From positions 1-64,000 of the forward strand of contig NZ_MLCE01000014.1 in assembly GCF_002300165.1 (NCBI RefSeq): DNA of 64,000 bases, in the 5' to 3' direction. This DNA is from Streptomyces sp. Tue6028. Lineage in GTDB: Bacteria > Actinomycetota > Actinomycetes > Streptomycetales > Streptomycetaceae. The position numbers were made by a program, and so were the translations under genes. Positions 43,304 through 51,394 of the stretch are shown here, piece by piece; positions within the stretch are counted from its first letter, which is position 1, and every line of letters starts with the position of its first letter. The notes below the pieces were generated by a model that was not told where the DNA came from, did not search any database, and saw only the letters and a program-made list of their open reading frames with translations.

Positions 43304-44371
43304 ATGCCTTCCTCCCCCGTGTCGGGTGTCGACCGACGGCTCTTCCTCACGTCCCTGCTCGGTGCCGCGGCCGGTGTCGCCGGGCTCAGCGGCTGCGCCC
43401 AGGACAGCGCGGCCGCCGCCGGCAAGGGCGCCTCCACCGCCCCGCTCGCCGACAAGGTCCCGGCCGGCACGAGCCTGAAGATCGCCTCCTACCAGAACGT
43501 GCAGCAGCTCCAGTTCAAGCTGGCCAAGCTGGGCGAGCTGCCCTTCAAGGTGTCCAGCTGGGTGAACACCGGCGCCGGCCCCGATGTCATCAACGCCTTC
43601 CGCGCCAAGTCCCTGGAGGTCGCCAACAACGCGGGCATTCCGCCGATCCAGGCGCACTACCAGGGCTTCGAGGCGAAGATCGTCGCGATCAACGTCACCC
43701 GCAAGCCCAACTACCTCTTCGCCACGAAGCCCGGCAGCGACATCCGGTCGGTCGCCGACTTCAAGGGGAAGAAGCTGGCCTTCTCGCAGGGCCAGGCGCA
43801 GGGTGTAGTCCTCCTGCGGGCGCTCAAGAAGGCCGGGCTGAAGTACGACGACGTGAAGCTCGTCCCGCTGACCAGCAACCAGTTCCTGACGGCCCTCCAG
43901 TCGGGGCAGGTGGACGTCGCCCCGCTCGCGAACAGCCAGGCGCCCGGCTATCTGCAGCAGTACGAGTCCAAGGGCGCCCGCACCATCCCCACGGACGTCG
44001 TCGACCTGCTCAACCTGCTGTGGGCGCCGACCTCCGTGCTGAACGACTCCGCGAAGGCCGCCGCGGTCGCCGCGTACATCCCGTACTGGGCCAAGGGCCA
44101 GGTCTGGACGTACGAGAACCCCGACGTCTGGAACGAGGAGTTCTACGTCAAGACGCAGAACCTGACCCTCGCGCAGGCCCGGGGGATCACCGCACTCGCC
44201 AACAAGCCTCTGTTCCCGCCGAGCTGGGACGAGGCCGTCAAGTGGGAGCAGGAGACGGCCGACCTGCTGGCGGAGGGCGGCTTCGTGAAGAAGTTCGACG
44301 TCTCCTCGCTCTTCGACCACCGCTTCGAGGGCATCGCCGCCAAGTCCGTGGCCGCCGAGTACCGGAGGTGA
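43304..44371 (+). CDS. Sulfonate/nitrate-type ABC transporter substrate-binding lipoprotein
   Basis: 355 aa. A lipoprotein signal with VDRRLFLTSLLG and lipobox LSGC gives an anchor Cys near residue 32. The mature part is an SsuA/TauA/NMT1-type periplasmic fold with typical DFKGKKLAFSQGQAQG and DVAPLANS segments. It should bind an alkanesulfonate or sulfate ester outside the membrane. ATG at 43304 follows GGAG eight bases upstream; two upstream ATGs are less well placed. The permease gene starts 6 bp after its stop, so the operon is tightly coupled. The specific ligand is not readable. Confidence 0.9.
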   Translation: MPSSPVSGVDRRLFLTSLLGAAAGVAGLSGCAQDSAAAAGKGASTAPLADKVPAGTSLKIASYQNVQQLQFKLAKLGELPFKVSSWVNTGAGPDVINAFRAKSLEVANNAGIPPIQAHYQGFEAKIVAINVTRKPNYLFATKPGSDIRSVADFKGKKLAFSQGQAQGVVLLRALKKAGLKYDDVKLVPLTSNQFLTALQSGQVDVAPLANSQAPGYLQQYESKGARTIPTDVVDLLNLLWAPTSVLNDSAKAAAVAAYIPYWAKGQVWTYENPDVWNEEFYVKTQNLTLAQARGITALANKPLFPPSWDEAVKWEQETADLLAEGGFVKKFDVSSLFDHRFEGIAAKSVAAEYRR

Positions 44372-44376
44372 GCGCC

Positions 44377-45252
44377 GTGACCACGACCACGACCGCGAGT
44401 ACGGCTACAGGCACCGGCTCGACCACTGCCGCACCGGTGAAGGACCGGGAGGAGGGCCATGGGACACGGCGGCGGCGCCGCAGTCTGTCCCCCGGCAGGA
44501 GTCTGCCCGCCTCCCGGCTCGTCGGACCCGCCGTGCTCCTCGCCCTGTGGGCCGGGGCCTCCGCCGCCGGACGGCTCGACCCCGGTGCGATCCCGGCTCC
44601 CTGGACCGTGCTGAGGACAGCCGGTCATCTGTGGACCGCCGGGACCCTGCCCACGGACATCCTGACCTCGCTGGAGCGCGCCGCGTACGGCTTCGCGATC
44701 GGCCTCACCGCCGGCGTCGCCCTCGCGCTCGCCTCCGGACTGAGCCGGATCGGCGAGGCGCTGATCGACGGGACGGTGAACCTGAACCGGGCGATCCCGA
44801 CCCTCGGCCTCATCCCGCTGTTCATCCTGTGGCTGGGCATCGGCGAGAGCTTCAAGATCGCGATCATCGCCATCGTCGTCTACATCCCGATCTACCTCAA
44901 CACGCATGCGGCACTGTCCGGCATCGACAGCCGTTTCGTCGAACTCGCCGAGGTGCAGGGCCTGTCGAGGTGGGCCTTCATCCGCCAGATCGTCATCCCC
45001 GGCGCCCTGCCCGGCTTCTTCGTAGGGCTCCGGCTCGGCGTGACGGGCTCCTGGCTGGGCCTGGTGGTGCTGGAGCAGATCAACGCCACCAGCGGCCTCG
45101 GCTACATGATGTTCCAGGCCCAGAACTACGGCCAGTCCGACGTCATCCTCGTCGGCCTGCTGGTCTACGGCGTCTTCGGCCTGGTCTCCGACAGCACGGT
45201 CCGTCTCATCGAACGGAGGGTGCTGTCATGGCGCCGAACACTGAGCAGCTGA
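44377..45252 (+). CDS. Sulfonate-type ABC transporter permease
   Basis: 291 aa SsuC/TauC-like permease. The first ~45 residues are Thr- and Arg-rich and cytoplasmic; then come six membrane helices. The EAA loop that docks the ATPase reads VELAEVQGLSRWAFIRQIVIPGALP. GTG at 44377 is chosen, with GGAGG eight bases upstream inside the end of the preceding gene. It overlaps the ATPase gene by 25 bp, which implies translational coupling. Confidence 0.9.
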   Translation: MTTTTTASTATGTGSTTAAPVKDREEGHGTRRRRRSLSPGRSLPASRLVGPAVLLALWAGASAAGRLDPGAIPAPWTVLRTAGHLWTAGTLPTDILTSLERAAYGFAIGLTAGVALALASGLSRIGEALIDGTVNLNRAIPTLGLIPLFILWLGIGESFKIAIIAIVVYIPIYLNTHAALSGIDSRFVELAEVQGLSRWAFIRQIVIPGALPGFFVGLRLGVTGSWLGLVVLEQINATSGLGYMMFQAQNYGQSDVILVGLLVYGVFGLVSDSTVRLIERRVLSWRRTLSS

Positions 45253-45962
45253 CCCGGCCCGCCGTCCAACTGCGGAGTCTGACCCGGTCGTTCGCGGGCC
45301 GCACGGTTCTCGACGGCATCGACCTCGACCTCCCGGCCGGACAGTTCACGGCCCTCCTCGGGCACAGCGGGTCCGGCAAGAGCACCCTGCTGCGGGCCAT
45401 CGCCGGCCTCGACCACGACGTCACCGGAAGCGGCCGGCTCACCGCGCCGGGGAGGGTGTCCGTCGTCTTCCAGGACTCGCGGCTGCTGCCCTGGCGGCGC
45501 GTCCTCGACAACGTGCTGCTCGGCACGGACGGCAAGGACGCCGCCGCGAAGGGCCGCTCGGCCCTCGCCGAGGTGGGGCTCGCGGGACGCGAACGGGCCT
45601 GGCCCAACGAGCTGTCGGGCGGCGAGGCCCAGCGGGCCGCCCTGGCCCGCTCCCTGGTCCGTGAGCCCGAACTCCTGCTGGCCGACGAGCCGTTCGGCGC
45701 GCTGGACGCCCTCACCCGGATCAAGATGCACAACCTGCTGCGCGAGCTGTGGGAGCGCCACCGGCCCTCCGTCCTGCTCGTCACCCACGACGTGGACGAG
45801 GCGATCGTGCTCGCCGACCGCGTGCTCGTCCTCGACCAGGGCCGTATCGGCCTGGACCTGACCATCGACCGACCACACCCGCGCTCCTACCGGGACCCGC
45901 TGCTCGGCGAGTACCGGGAGCGGCTGCTCGCCGCCCTGGGCGTGACGGAGGACCACGCATGA
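45228..45962 (+). CDS. Sulfonate-type ABC transporter ATP-binding protein
   Basis: 244 aa SsuB/TauB-like ATPase. Motifs: Walker A GHSGSGKST, Q-loop VVFQDSRLLPW with a normal Gln, signature LSGGEAQRAALAR, Walker B LLLADEPFGALD, and the switch His in LLVTHDVDEA. These are complete, in contrast to the two ATPases of the polyol locus. It starts inside the permease gene and its stop overlaps the start of the monooxygenase (ATGA). It should power import of a sulfonate or sulfate ester. Confidence 0.92.
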   Translation: MAPNTEQLTRPAVQLRSLTRSFAGRTVLDGIDLDLPAGQFTALLGHSGSGKSTLLRAIAGLDHDVTGSGRLTAPGRVSVVFQDSRLLPWRRVLDNVLLGTDGKDAAAKGRSALAEVGLAGRERAWPNELSGGEAQRAALARSLVREPELLLADEPFGALDALTRIKMHNLLRELWERHRPSVLLVTHDVDEAIVLADRVLVLDQGRIGLDLTIDRPHPRSYRDPLLGEYRERLLAALGVTEDHA

Positions 45963-47323
45963 CCCGGCACCTGCACCTGAACGCGTTCCTGATGAGCACC
46001 GGTCACCACGAGGCGTCCTGGCGGCTCCCCGAGAGCGACCCGTACGCGCACGTCGACCTCGCCCACTACGTCCGCCTCGCCCGTACCGCCGAACGCGGCA
46101 CCTTCGACTCCCTGTTCCTCGCCGACGGCCCCCAGTTGTGGAGCAGCGTGGGCCAGCGTCCCGCGGGCGCGCTGGAACCGCTCACCCTGCTCACCGCGCT
46201 GGCGACGGCCACCGAACACATCGGGCTGATCGCCACCGCCTCCACCTCGTACAACTCGCCGTACAACCTGGCCCGCAAGTTCGCCTCGCTGGACATCATC
46301 AGCGGCGGCCGGGCGGGCTGGAACATCGTCACCACCGCGGGCGCGGAGGCCGCCCGCAACTTCGGTCTGGACGCCGAGCCCGCCCACGCCGACCGCTACG
46401 CCCGCGCCGCCGAGTTCCTCGACGTGGCGCTCAAGCTCTGGGACAGCTGGGAGGACGACGCGATCGTCGCCGACAAGGCGGCCGGCGTCTGGGGCGACGA
46501 CGCGAAGATCCACCCGCCCCGGCACAAGGGGACGTACTTCAGCGTCGAGGGCGCCCTCAACGTGCCGCGCTCCCCGCAGGGTTACCCGCTCCTCGTGCAG
46601 GCGGGCTCCTCCGAGGACGGCAAGCGGTTCGCCGCCCGCCACGCGGAGGCGGTGTTCACGGCCCAGCAGACCGTCGAGGACGCCCGGGCCTTCTACGCCG
46701 ACCTGAAGTCCCGCACCGCGCGGGAGGGCAGGAACCCCGACCACATCAAGGTGCTGCCCGGCATCGTCCCCGTCATCGGCTCCACCGAGGCCGAGGCACG
46801 GGCCCACGAGCAGGAGCTGGAGGACCACATCGTGCACACGCACGGGGTGGCGCACCTGGAACGGCTGCTCCACCTGGAGCCCGGTGCCCTCGACCTCGAC
46901 GCGCCGCTGCCCGACGACCTGCCGCCGGAGAGCGCGATCGAGGGCGCCAAGAGCCGGTACACGCTGATCGTGCGGCTGGCCCGGCGCGAACGGCTCACCG
47001 TCCGGCAGCTCATCGGCAGGCTCGGCGGCGGTCGCGGGCACCTCACGTTCACCGGCACGCCCGAGCAGGTCGCCGACGCCGTCGAGGCGTGGTTCACCCA
47101 GGGCGCCGCCGACGGCTTCAACATCATGCCGCCGGTCCTGCCGTCCGGCCTGGACGCCTTCGTCGACCACGTCGTGCCCCTGCTGCGCGCCCGCGGGCTG
47201 CTCCGCACCGAGTACGGCCCGCGCCAGACCCTCCGGGAGCGCTACGGCCTCCCCCGCCCCGCCAACCAGCACGTCCCCGAGCTCCCGGCTGCGCTCCCGC
47301 AGCCCTCGTCCGCCCTCGTCTGA
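45959..47323 (+). CDS. FMN-dependent monooxygenase, NtaA/SnaA/DszA family
   Basis: 454 aa bacterial luciferase-like enzyme. Typical segments are FLMSTGHHEASWR at the N-terminus, RGTFDSLFLADG, SLDIISGGRAGWNIVTT and LLVQAGSSEDGK. This subfamily uses reduced FMN and oxygen; members cut C-N, C-S or sulfone bonds in nitrilotriacetate, dibenzothiophene sulfone and related compounds. With an SsuABC-type transporter and a TauD-type dioxygenase in the same operon, release of sulfite from an organosulfur compound is the most likely role. A flavin reductase is not encoded nearby and must come from elsewhere. Confidence 0.9.
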   Translation: MTRHLHLNAFLMSTGHHEASWRLPESDPYAHVDLAHYVRLARTAERGTFDSLFLADGPQLWSSVGQRPAGALEPLTLLTALATATEHIGLIATASTSYNSPYNLARKFASLDIISGGRAGWNIVTTAGAEAARNFGLDAEPAHADRYARAAEFLDVALKLWDSWEDDAIVADKAAGVWGDDAKIHPPRHKGTYFSVEGALNVPRSPQGYPLLVQAGSSEDGKRFAARHAEAVFTAQQTVEDARAFYADLKSRTAREGRNPDHIKVLPGIVPVIGSTEAEARAHEQELEDHIVHTHGVAHLERLLHLEPGALDLDAPLPDDLPPESAIEGAKSRYTLIVRLARRERLTVRQLIGRLGGGRGHLTFTGTPEQVADAVEAWFTQGAADGFNIMPPVLPSGLDAFVDHVVPLLRARGLLRTEYGPRQTLRERYGLPRPANQHVPELPAALPQPSSALV

Positions 47324-47334
47324 AAGGACCCGTC

Positions 47335-48231
47335 ATGCCCGACATCGAGATCCGCAAGGTCACCGCGCACATCGGCGCCGAGGTGTCCGGGATCGACATC
47401 GCCGCGCCGCTCGACGAGACGACCGTCGCCGCGCTGCGTGAGGCCCTCAACATCCACAAGGCGCTCGTCTTCGACGCGGTGGACCTGGACGACGAGGGCC
47501 AGCAGGCCTTCGCCCGGCACTTCGGGGGGATCACCACCGCGCACCCGACGGTGCCGGCGGTCGACGGCGCCCCGAACGTGCTGCCGGTGGACAGCGAACG
47601 CGGCCGGGCCGCCAACCACTGGCACACCGACGTCACCTTCGTCCTCAACCCGCCGCAGGCCAGCACGCTGCGCAGCATCACCGTCCCGCCGTACGGGGGC
47701 GAGACCCTCATCGCCGACGCGGCGGCCGCCTACCGCGACCTGCCGCAGCCGCTGCGCGCGCTGGCCGACACCCTGTGGGCCGAGCACACCAACGACTACG
47801 ACTACGCGGTGCCCGAGGAGCAGGTCGACGAGGAGCAGGCCGCACAGCGCGCCCAGTTCACGTCGATCAAGTACCGCACCGCCCACCCGGTCGTCCGCGT
47901 CCACCCGCTGACCGGCGAACGCGGGCTGTTCATCGGCGGGTTCGCGCAGCGGATCGTGGGGCTGTCGGTGGGCGAGTCCCGCAAGATCCTCGACCTGCTC
48001 CAGGCGTACGTCACCCGCCCGGAGAACATCCTGCGCTGGCGCTGGTCCCCCGGCCAGCTGGTGCTGTTCGACAACCGGATCACCCAGCACTACGCGATCG
48101 ACAACTACGACGGTCTGCCGCGCCGGCTGCACCGTGTGACCGTCGCCGGTGACGTGCCGGTCGGCATCGAGGGCAAGGAGAGCTACTCGATCACCGGGGA
48201 CGCCTCGCACTACACGCCGGTCGCCGCGTGA
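47335..48231 (+). CDS. TauD/TfdA-family alpha-ketoglutarate-dependent dioxygenase
   Basis: 298 aa non-heme iron enzyme. The HxD iron motif is His97-Thr-Asp99 in NHWHTDVTF, and the third ligand should lie in the downstream TQHYAIDNYDG segment, followed by the Arg that holds the ketoglutarate. Known relatives oxidise taurine, alkyl sulfates or sulfonates and release sulfite or sulfate plus an aldehyde. It starts 11 bp after the monooxygenase stop with AAAGGA upstream and is the last gene of the operon. Exact substrate unknown. Confidence 0.92.
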   Translation: MPDIEIRKVTAHIGAEVSGIDIAAPLDETTVAALREALNIHKALVFDAVDLDDEGQQAFARHFGGITTAHPTVPAVDGAPNVLPVDSERGRAANHWHTDVTFVLNPPQASTLRSITVPPYGGETLIADAAAAYRDLPQPLRALADTLWAEHTNDYDYAVPEEQVDEEQAAQRAQFTSIKYRTAHPVVRVHPLTGERGLFIGGFAQRIVGLSVGESRKILDLLQAYVTRPENILRWRWSPGQLVLFDNRITQHYAIDNYDGLPRRLHRVTVAGDVPVGIEGKESYSITGDASHYTPVAA

Positions 48232-48331
48232 GCGTGCGAACGCACCTGGTGGGGGCGCCCGCGAGCCCCTGACCGCGGCGCGTCCGCGGTGAGCGCGCGG
48301 CTACACGACGTGAGACGAGTGTCCGGATACT

Positions 48332-48367
48332 GGGCGGTCTCTCCCGCTGAGCGGAGAGGCCGCCCAG
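48332..48367 (+). terminator. Terminator of the sulfur operon
   Basis: CTGGGCGG and CTCTC pair with GAGAG and CCGCCCAG across a 10-base loop, followed shortly by GTTTTT. It lies about 100 bp after the dioxygenase stop and just before the second permease gene. Boundaries are given to within a base or two. Confidence 0.75.
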
Positions 48368-48378
48368 ACTGTGGGCGT

Positions 48379-48394
48379 TTTTGCACTCGCAACG
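48379..48394. promoter_or_regulatory. TTTTGCACNCGCAACG motif upstream of permease 2
   Basis: TTTTGCACTCGCAACG, one base different from the motif at 33705-33720. It lies 19 bp before the permease start codon, inside the likely promoter or 5' untranslated region. Confidence 0.5.
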
Positions 48395-48413
48395 TAAGGG
48401 ACCACCCGCTCTC

Positions 48414-49817
48414 ATGTCCCGCACCACCCTCGACTCACCGCCCGACGCGCCGCCCGCCGCGCCCGGAGCCGACGTCGCCCTCTCCCACGGGCTCAAGCAG
48501 CGCCACCTCTCGATGATCGCCCTCGGCGGTGTCATCGGAGCGGGCCTGTTCGTCGGCTCCGGGGCGGGCATCGCCGCCGCCGGGCCCTCGATCGTCATCG
48601 CGTACGCCGTCTCCGGCCTGCTCGTCATGCTGGTGATGCGGATGCTCGGGGAGATGTCGGCCGCGTATCCCTCGTCCGGCTCCTTCTCCGCGCACGCGGA
48701 GCGCGCGATCGGCCCCTGGGCCGGCTTCACCGCAGGCTGGTCCTTCTGGGTGCTTCTGTGCACGGCCGTGGGCCTGGAGGGCATCGGCGCCGCGAAGATC
48801 GTCACCGGCTGGCTGCCCGGCACACCCGCCTGGGCGTGGGTGGCGCTGTTCATGGTCGTCTTCTGCGGGGTCAATCTCGCCGCGGTGAAGAACTTCGGCG
48901 AGTTCGAGTTCTGGTTCGCCGCCCTGAAGGTCGGCGCGATCACGCTGTTCCTGGTGCTCGGCGTGCTGGCCGTCACCGGCGTCCTGCCGGGCACGGACGC
49001 GCCCGGCACCTCGAACCTGACCGACTTCCTGCCCAACGGCGGTGAGGGACTGGTCATCGGACTGCTCGCCTCGGTCTTCGCGTACGGCGGCATGGAGACG
49101 GTGACCATCGCGGCGGCCGAGTCGGAGAACCCGGTCCGTGGCGTGGCGAGCGCCGTCCGCACCGCCATGTGGCGCATCGCCCTGTTCTACATCGGCTCGA
49201 TGGCCGTCGTCGTCACGCTCGTGCCGTGGGACTCCCCGGCGGTCGTCGAGGCCGGCCCGTACGTCGCCGCGCTCCAGCACATCGGCATCGACGGCGCCGG
49301 CCAGGTGATGGACGTGGTCATCCTCGCCGCCCTGCTGTCGGCGATGAACGCGAACATCTACGGCTCCTCGCGCATCGCGTACTCGCTCGTGCAGCGCGGG
49401 CAGGGCCCGAAGGTGCTGGGCCGGGCGTCCGGCGGGGTGCCGCGGATCGCGGTGCTCGCCTCCAGCGTGTTCGGCTTCGTGTGCGTGCTGCTCAGCTACT
49501 GGCGGCCGGACGACGTGTTCCCCTGGCTGCTGAACATGATCGGCGCGGTCATCCTGGTGGTCTGGATCTTCATCGCGGTCTCCCAGCTCCTGCTGCGCCG
49601 CCGCATGGAGCGCGAGACGCCGGAGAAGCTGGTCGTGCGCATGTGGGCGTTCCCGGTGCTGACCTGGGTGGCGCTGGCGGGCATGGCAGCGATCTTCGTA
49701 CTGATGGCGCGGGAGCCCGACACGCGGGTGCAGCTGTACTCGACCGGCGGCATGACCGTGTTCCTGGCGGTCGTCGGCTACGCCTGGCAGCGGGCGAAGG
49801 CGCGCACCCGCGCCTGA
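48414..49817 (+). CDS. Amino-acid permease (APC superfamily), paralogue of permease 1
   Basis: 467 aa, 12 predicted helices. N-terminal HLSMIALGGVIGAGLFVGSG and GEMSAAYPSSGSFSAHAERAIG are nearly the same as in the permease at 33890-35365, so the two are paralogues. It should be a proton-linked amino-acid importer of the GABA-permease type. The start at 48414 is chosen because the family homology begins soon after it; upstream in-frame codons overlap the terminator and operator. It has a strong hairpin terminator of its own at 49832-49869. Confidence 0.9.
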   Translation: MSRTTLDSPPDAPPAAPGADVALSHGLKQRHLSMIALGGVIGAGLFVGSGAGIAAAGPSIVIAYAVSGLLVMLVMRMLGEMSAAYPSSGSFSAHAERAIGPWAGFTAGWSFWVLLCTAVGLEGIGAAKIVTGWLPGTPAWAWVALFMVVFCGVNLAAVKNFGEFEFWFAALKVGAITLFLVLGVLAVTGVLPGTDAPGTSNLTDFLPNGGEGLVIGLLASVFAYGGMETVTIAAAESENPVRGVASAVRTAMWRIALFYIGSMAVVVTLVPWDSPAVVEAGPYVAALQHIGIDGAGQVMDVVILAALLSAMNANIYGSSRIAYSLVQRGQGPKVLGRASGGVPRIAVLASSVFGFVCVLLSYWRPDDVFPWLLNMIGAVILVVWIFIAVSQLLLRRRMERETPEKLVVRMWAFPVLTWVALAGMAAIFVLMAREPDTRVQLYSTGGMTVFLAVVGYAWQRAKARTRA

Positions 49818-49831
49818 CACGCATCACCGAG

Positions 49832-49869
49832 GGGCCCTCGCGCGGAGGACGGATTCCGCGCGAGGGCCC
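49832..49869 (+). terminator. Terminator after permease 2
   Basis: Perfect 15-bp inverted repeat, arms 49832-49846 and 49855-49869, 8-base loop, 14 bp after the stop codon. Confidence 0.85.
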
Positions 49870-49918
49870 TTCGGCGTGCCCGGGCACGCGTCCTCACCTT
49901 CTTGCTGTTAGCGTGCAC

Positions 49919-49935
49919 TTGCAAGTTGTTCGCAA
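49919..49935 (+). promoter_or_regulatory. Nur box (nickel-responsive operator) of sodF
   Basis: TTGCAA-GTTGT-TCGCAA fits the tTGCaa-N5-ttGCAA pattern I recall for Nur, the nickel-responsive Fur-family repressor that shuts off sodF when nickel is available in Streptomyces. It ends 23 bp before the sodF start codon, so it overlaps the likely transcription start. Confidence 0.7.
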
Positions 49936-49958
49936 TAAGAGGTCGGAGGGGACCCGCC

Positions 49959-50600
49959 ATGCCCGTCTACACGCTCCCTGAACTTCCGTACGACTACTCC
50001 GCGCTCGCCCCCGTGATCAGCCCCGAGATCATCGAGCTGCACCACGACAAGCACCACGCGGCCTATGTGAAGGGCGCCAACGACACGCTGGAGCAGCTCG
50101 CGGAAGCGCGCGACAAGGAGGCGTGGGGCTCGGTCAACGGCCTGGAGAAGAATCTGGCCTTCCATCTGTCCGGCCACATCCTGCACTCGATCTACTGGCA
50201 CAACATGACGGGCGACGGCGGCGGCGAACCGCTGGCGGCGGACGGCGTGGGCGGCCTGGCCGACGCCATCACCGAGTCGTTCGGCTCCTTCGCCGCCTTC
50301 AAGGCCCAGCTGACCAAGGCCGCCGCGACCACCCAGGGCTCGGGCTGGGGCGTCCTCGCCCACGAGCCGCTCAGCGGGCGTCTGATCGTCGAGCAGATCT
50401 ACGACCACCAGGGCAACGTCGGCCAGGGGTCGGTGCCGCTCCTCGTCTTCGACGCCTGGGAGCACGCCTTCTACCTCCAGTACAAGAACCAGAAGGTCGA
50501 CTTCATCGAGGCCATGTGGCAGGTCGTGAACTGGCAGGACGTGGCCCGGCGTCACGAAGCGGCCACGTCCCGCGCCGACGTGTTGCTGCCGGCCCGTTGA
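49959..50600 (+). CDS. sodF: Superoxide dismutase, iron type (SodF)
   Basis: 213 aa Fe/Mn-family enzyme that converts superoxide to hydrogen peroxide and oxygen. Metal ligands are visible in [13 protein letters not shown] (first His), [14 protein letters not shown] (second) and the signature DAWEHAFY (Asp and His). Length and N-terminus [13 protein letters not shown] agree with the Streptomyces iron enzyme. In this genus it is made only when nickel is too scarce for the nickel enzyme SodN, and the Nur-like box in front supports this. GGAGG lies upstream of the ATG at 49959. Confidence 0.95.
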   Translation: MPVYTLPELPYDYSALAPVISPEIIELHHDKHHAAYVKGANDTLEQLAEARDKEAWGSVNGLEKNLAFHLSGHILHSIYWHNMTGDGGGEPLAADGVGGLADAITESFGSFAAFKAQLTKAAATTQGSGWGVLAHEPLSGRLIVEQIYDHQGNVGQGSVPLLVFDAWEHAFYLQYKNQKVDFIEAMWQVVNWQDVARRHEAATSRADVLLPAR

Positions 50601-50663
50601 GCCGGGTATGAAGCGTCCTGCTCGTGATCGTCTTCTCACCCTTCACGTGGCAGGCGGATGAAC

Positions 50664-50702
50664 GGGAAGCCCCCGCGAGGACCTGACTCGTGGGGGCTTC
50701 CC
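50664..50702. terminator. Bidirectional terminator after sodF
   Basis: 16-bp stem (50664-50679 with 50687-50702) with one G-T wobble and a 7-base loop. It lies between the convergent sodF and phosphatase genes. Confidence 0.8.
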
Positions 50703-50747
50703 CCGTTCCCGGGCACCGGCCGGCACCGGCGCGGGCGGGCCGGTCAC

Positions 50748-51365
50748 TCAGTCGCAGGGGACGTTGAGCGACAGCAGGGCGGCTCGTCCGTCCTCGAAGC
50801 GGAGTTCGCTGACCGCCGCGTTACGCAGCTGCGGGAAGACGCGGCGGTACTCGCTCAGCGGGACGGACAGGACGGAGCACAGCACCAGGCGGAGCAGGGT
50901 GTTGTGGGCGACGACCAGGACACGTCCGCCGGGGTGGGCGGCGGCGATGCGGCGCAGGGCGTCCGCGCCGCGGGCCGCGGCCGTGCGCGGGTCCTCCGCC
51001 TCCGGGAAGGGGTACGACACCGGATCCGTCCGGAAGGCCTTCGCGCGCTGCGGGTTCTCGGCCTCGAACTCGGCGAGCGTACGGCCCTCCACGACACCGA
51101 AGTCGCATTCGCGCAGGGCCGGTTCGCGGTGCGGGGTGAGGCCGAGGACCCGGCAGGCGGGGCCGGCGGTGGCGATGGCGCGGGACACGGTCGAGGTCCA
51201 GATCGCGTCGACGGGGTGGGCGGCGGCCCAGCGCCCGAGGGCCTCCGCCTGGGCGCGCCCCTCGTCGGTGAGGGCGACGTCGCTCACTCCGGCGTAGCGG
51301 TTCTCGGCGTGCCAGACGGTCTGCCCGTGCCGGGCCAGCAGCAAGGTCGTGCTCGTGGTCCTCAT
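50748..51365 (-). CDS. Histidine phosphatase family protein
   Basis: 205 aa phosphoglycerate-mutase-like phosphatase. The catalytic RHG motif is LLLARHGQTVWH (phospho-His at about residue 13), with LRECDFGVVEGRTLAEF and the second His in VLVVAHNTLLRLV. Such enzymes remove phosphate from sugar phosphates, nucleotides or cofactors. It starts 29 bp after the FGGY kinase stop and is probably cotranscribed with it, so it may act on a sugar or polyol phosphate of the same pathway. ATG at 51365 is chosen; a few more upstream codons are open but overlap nothing conserved. Confidence 0.88.
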   Translation of the reverse strand: MRTTSTTLLLARHGQTVWHAENRYAGVSDVALTDEGRAQAEALGRWAAAHPVDAIWTSTVSRAIATAGPACRVLGLTPHREPALRECDFGVVEGRTLAEFEAENPQRAKAFRTDPVSYPFPEAEDPRTAAARGADALRRIAAAHPGGRVLVVAHNTLLRLVLCSVLSVPLSEYRRVFPQLRNAAVSELRFEDGRAALLSLNVPCD

Positions 51366-51394
51366 GAGGCCGCAGTATCCAGGCCAGGACGCGT

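Noticed and set aside
43069..43470. 133-codon minus-strand frame in the gap before the sulfonate-binding protein
   Set aside because: Overlaps the signal peptide region of a clear plus-strand lipoprotein gene, and no start signal is visible.
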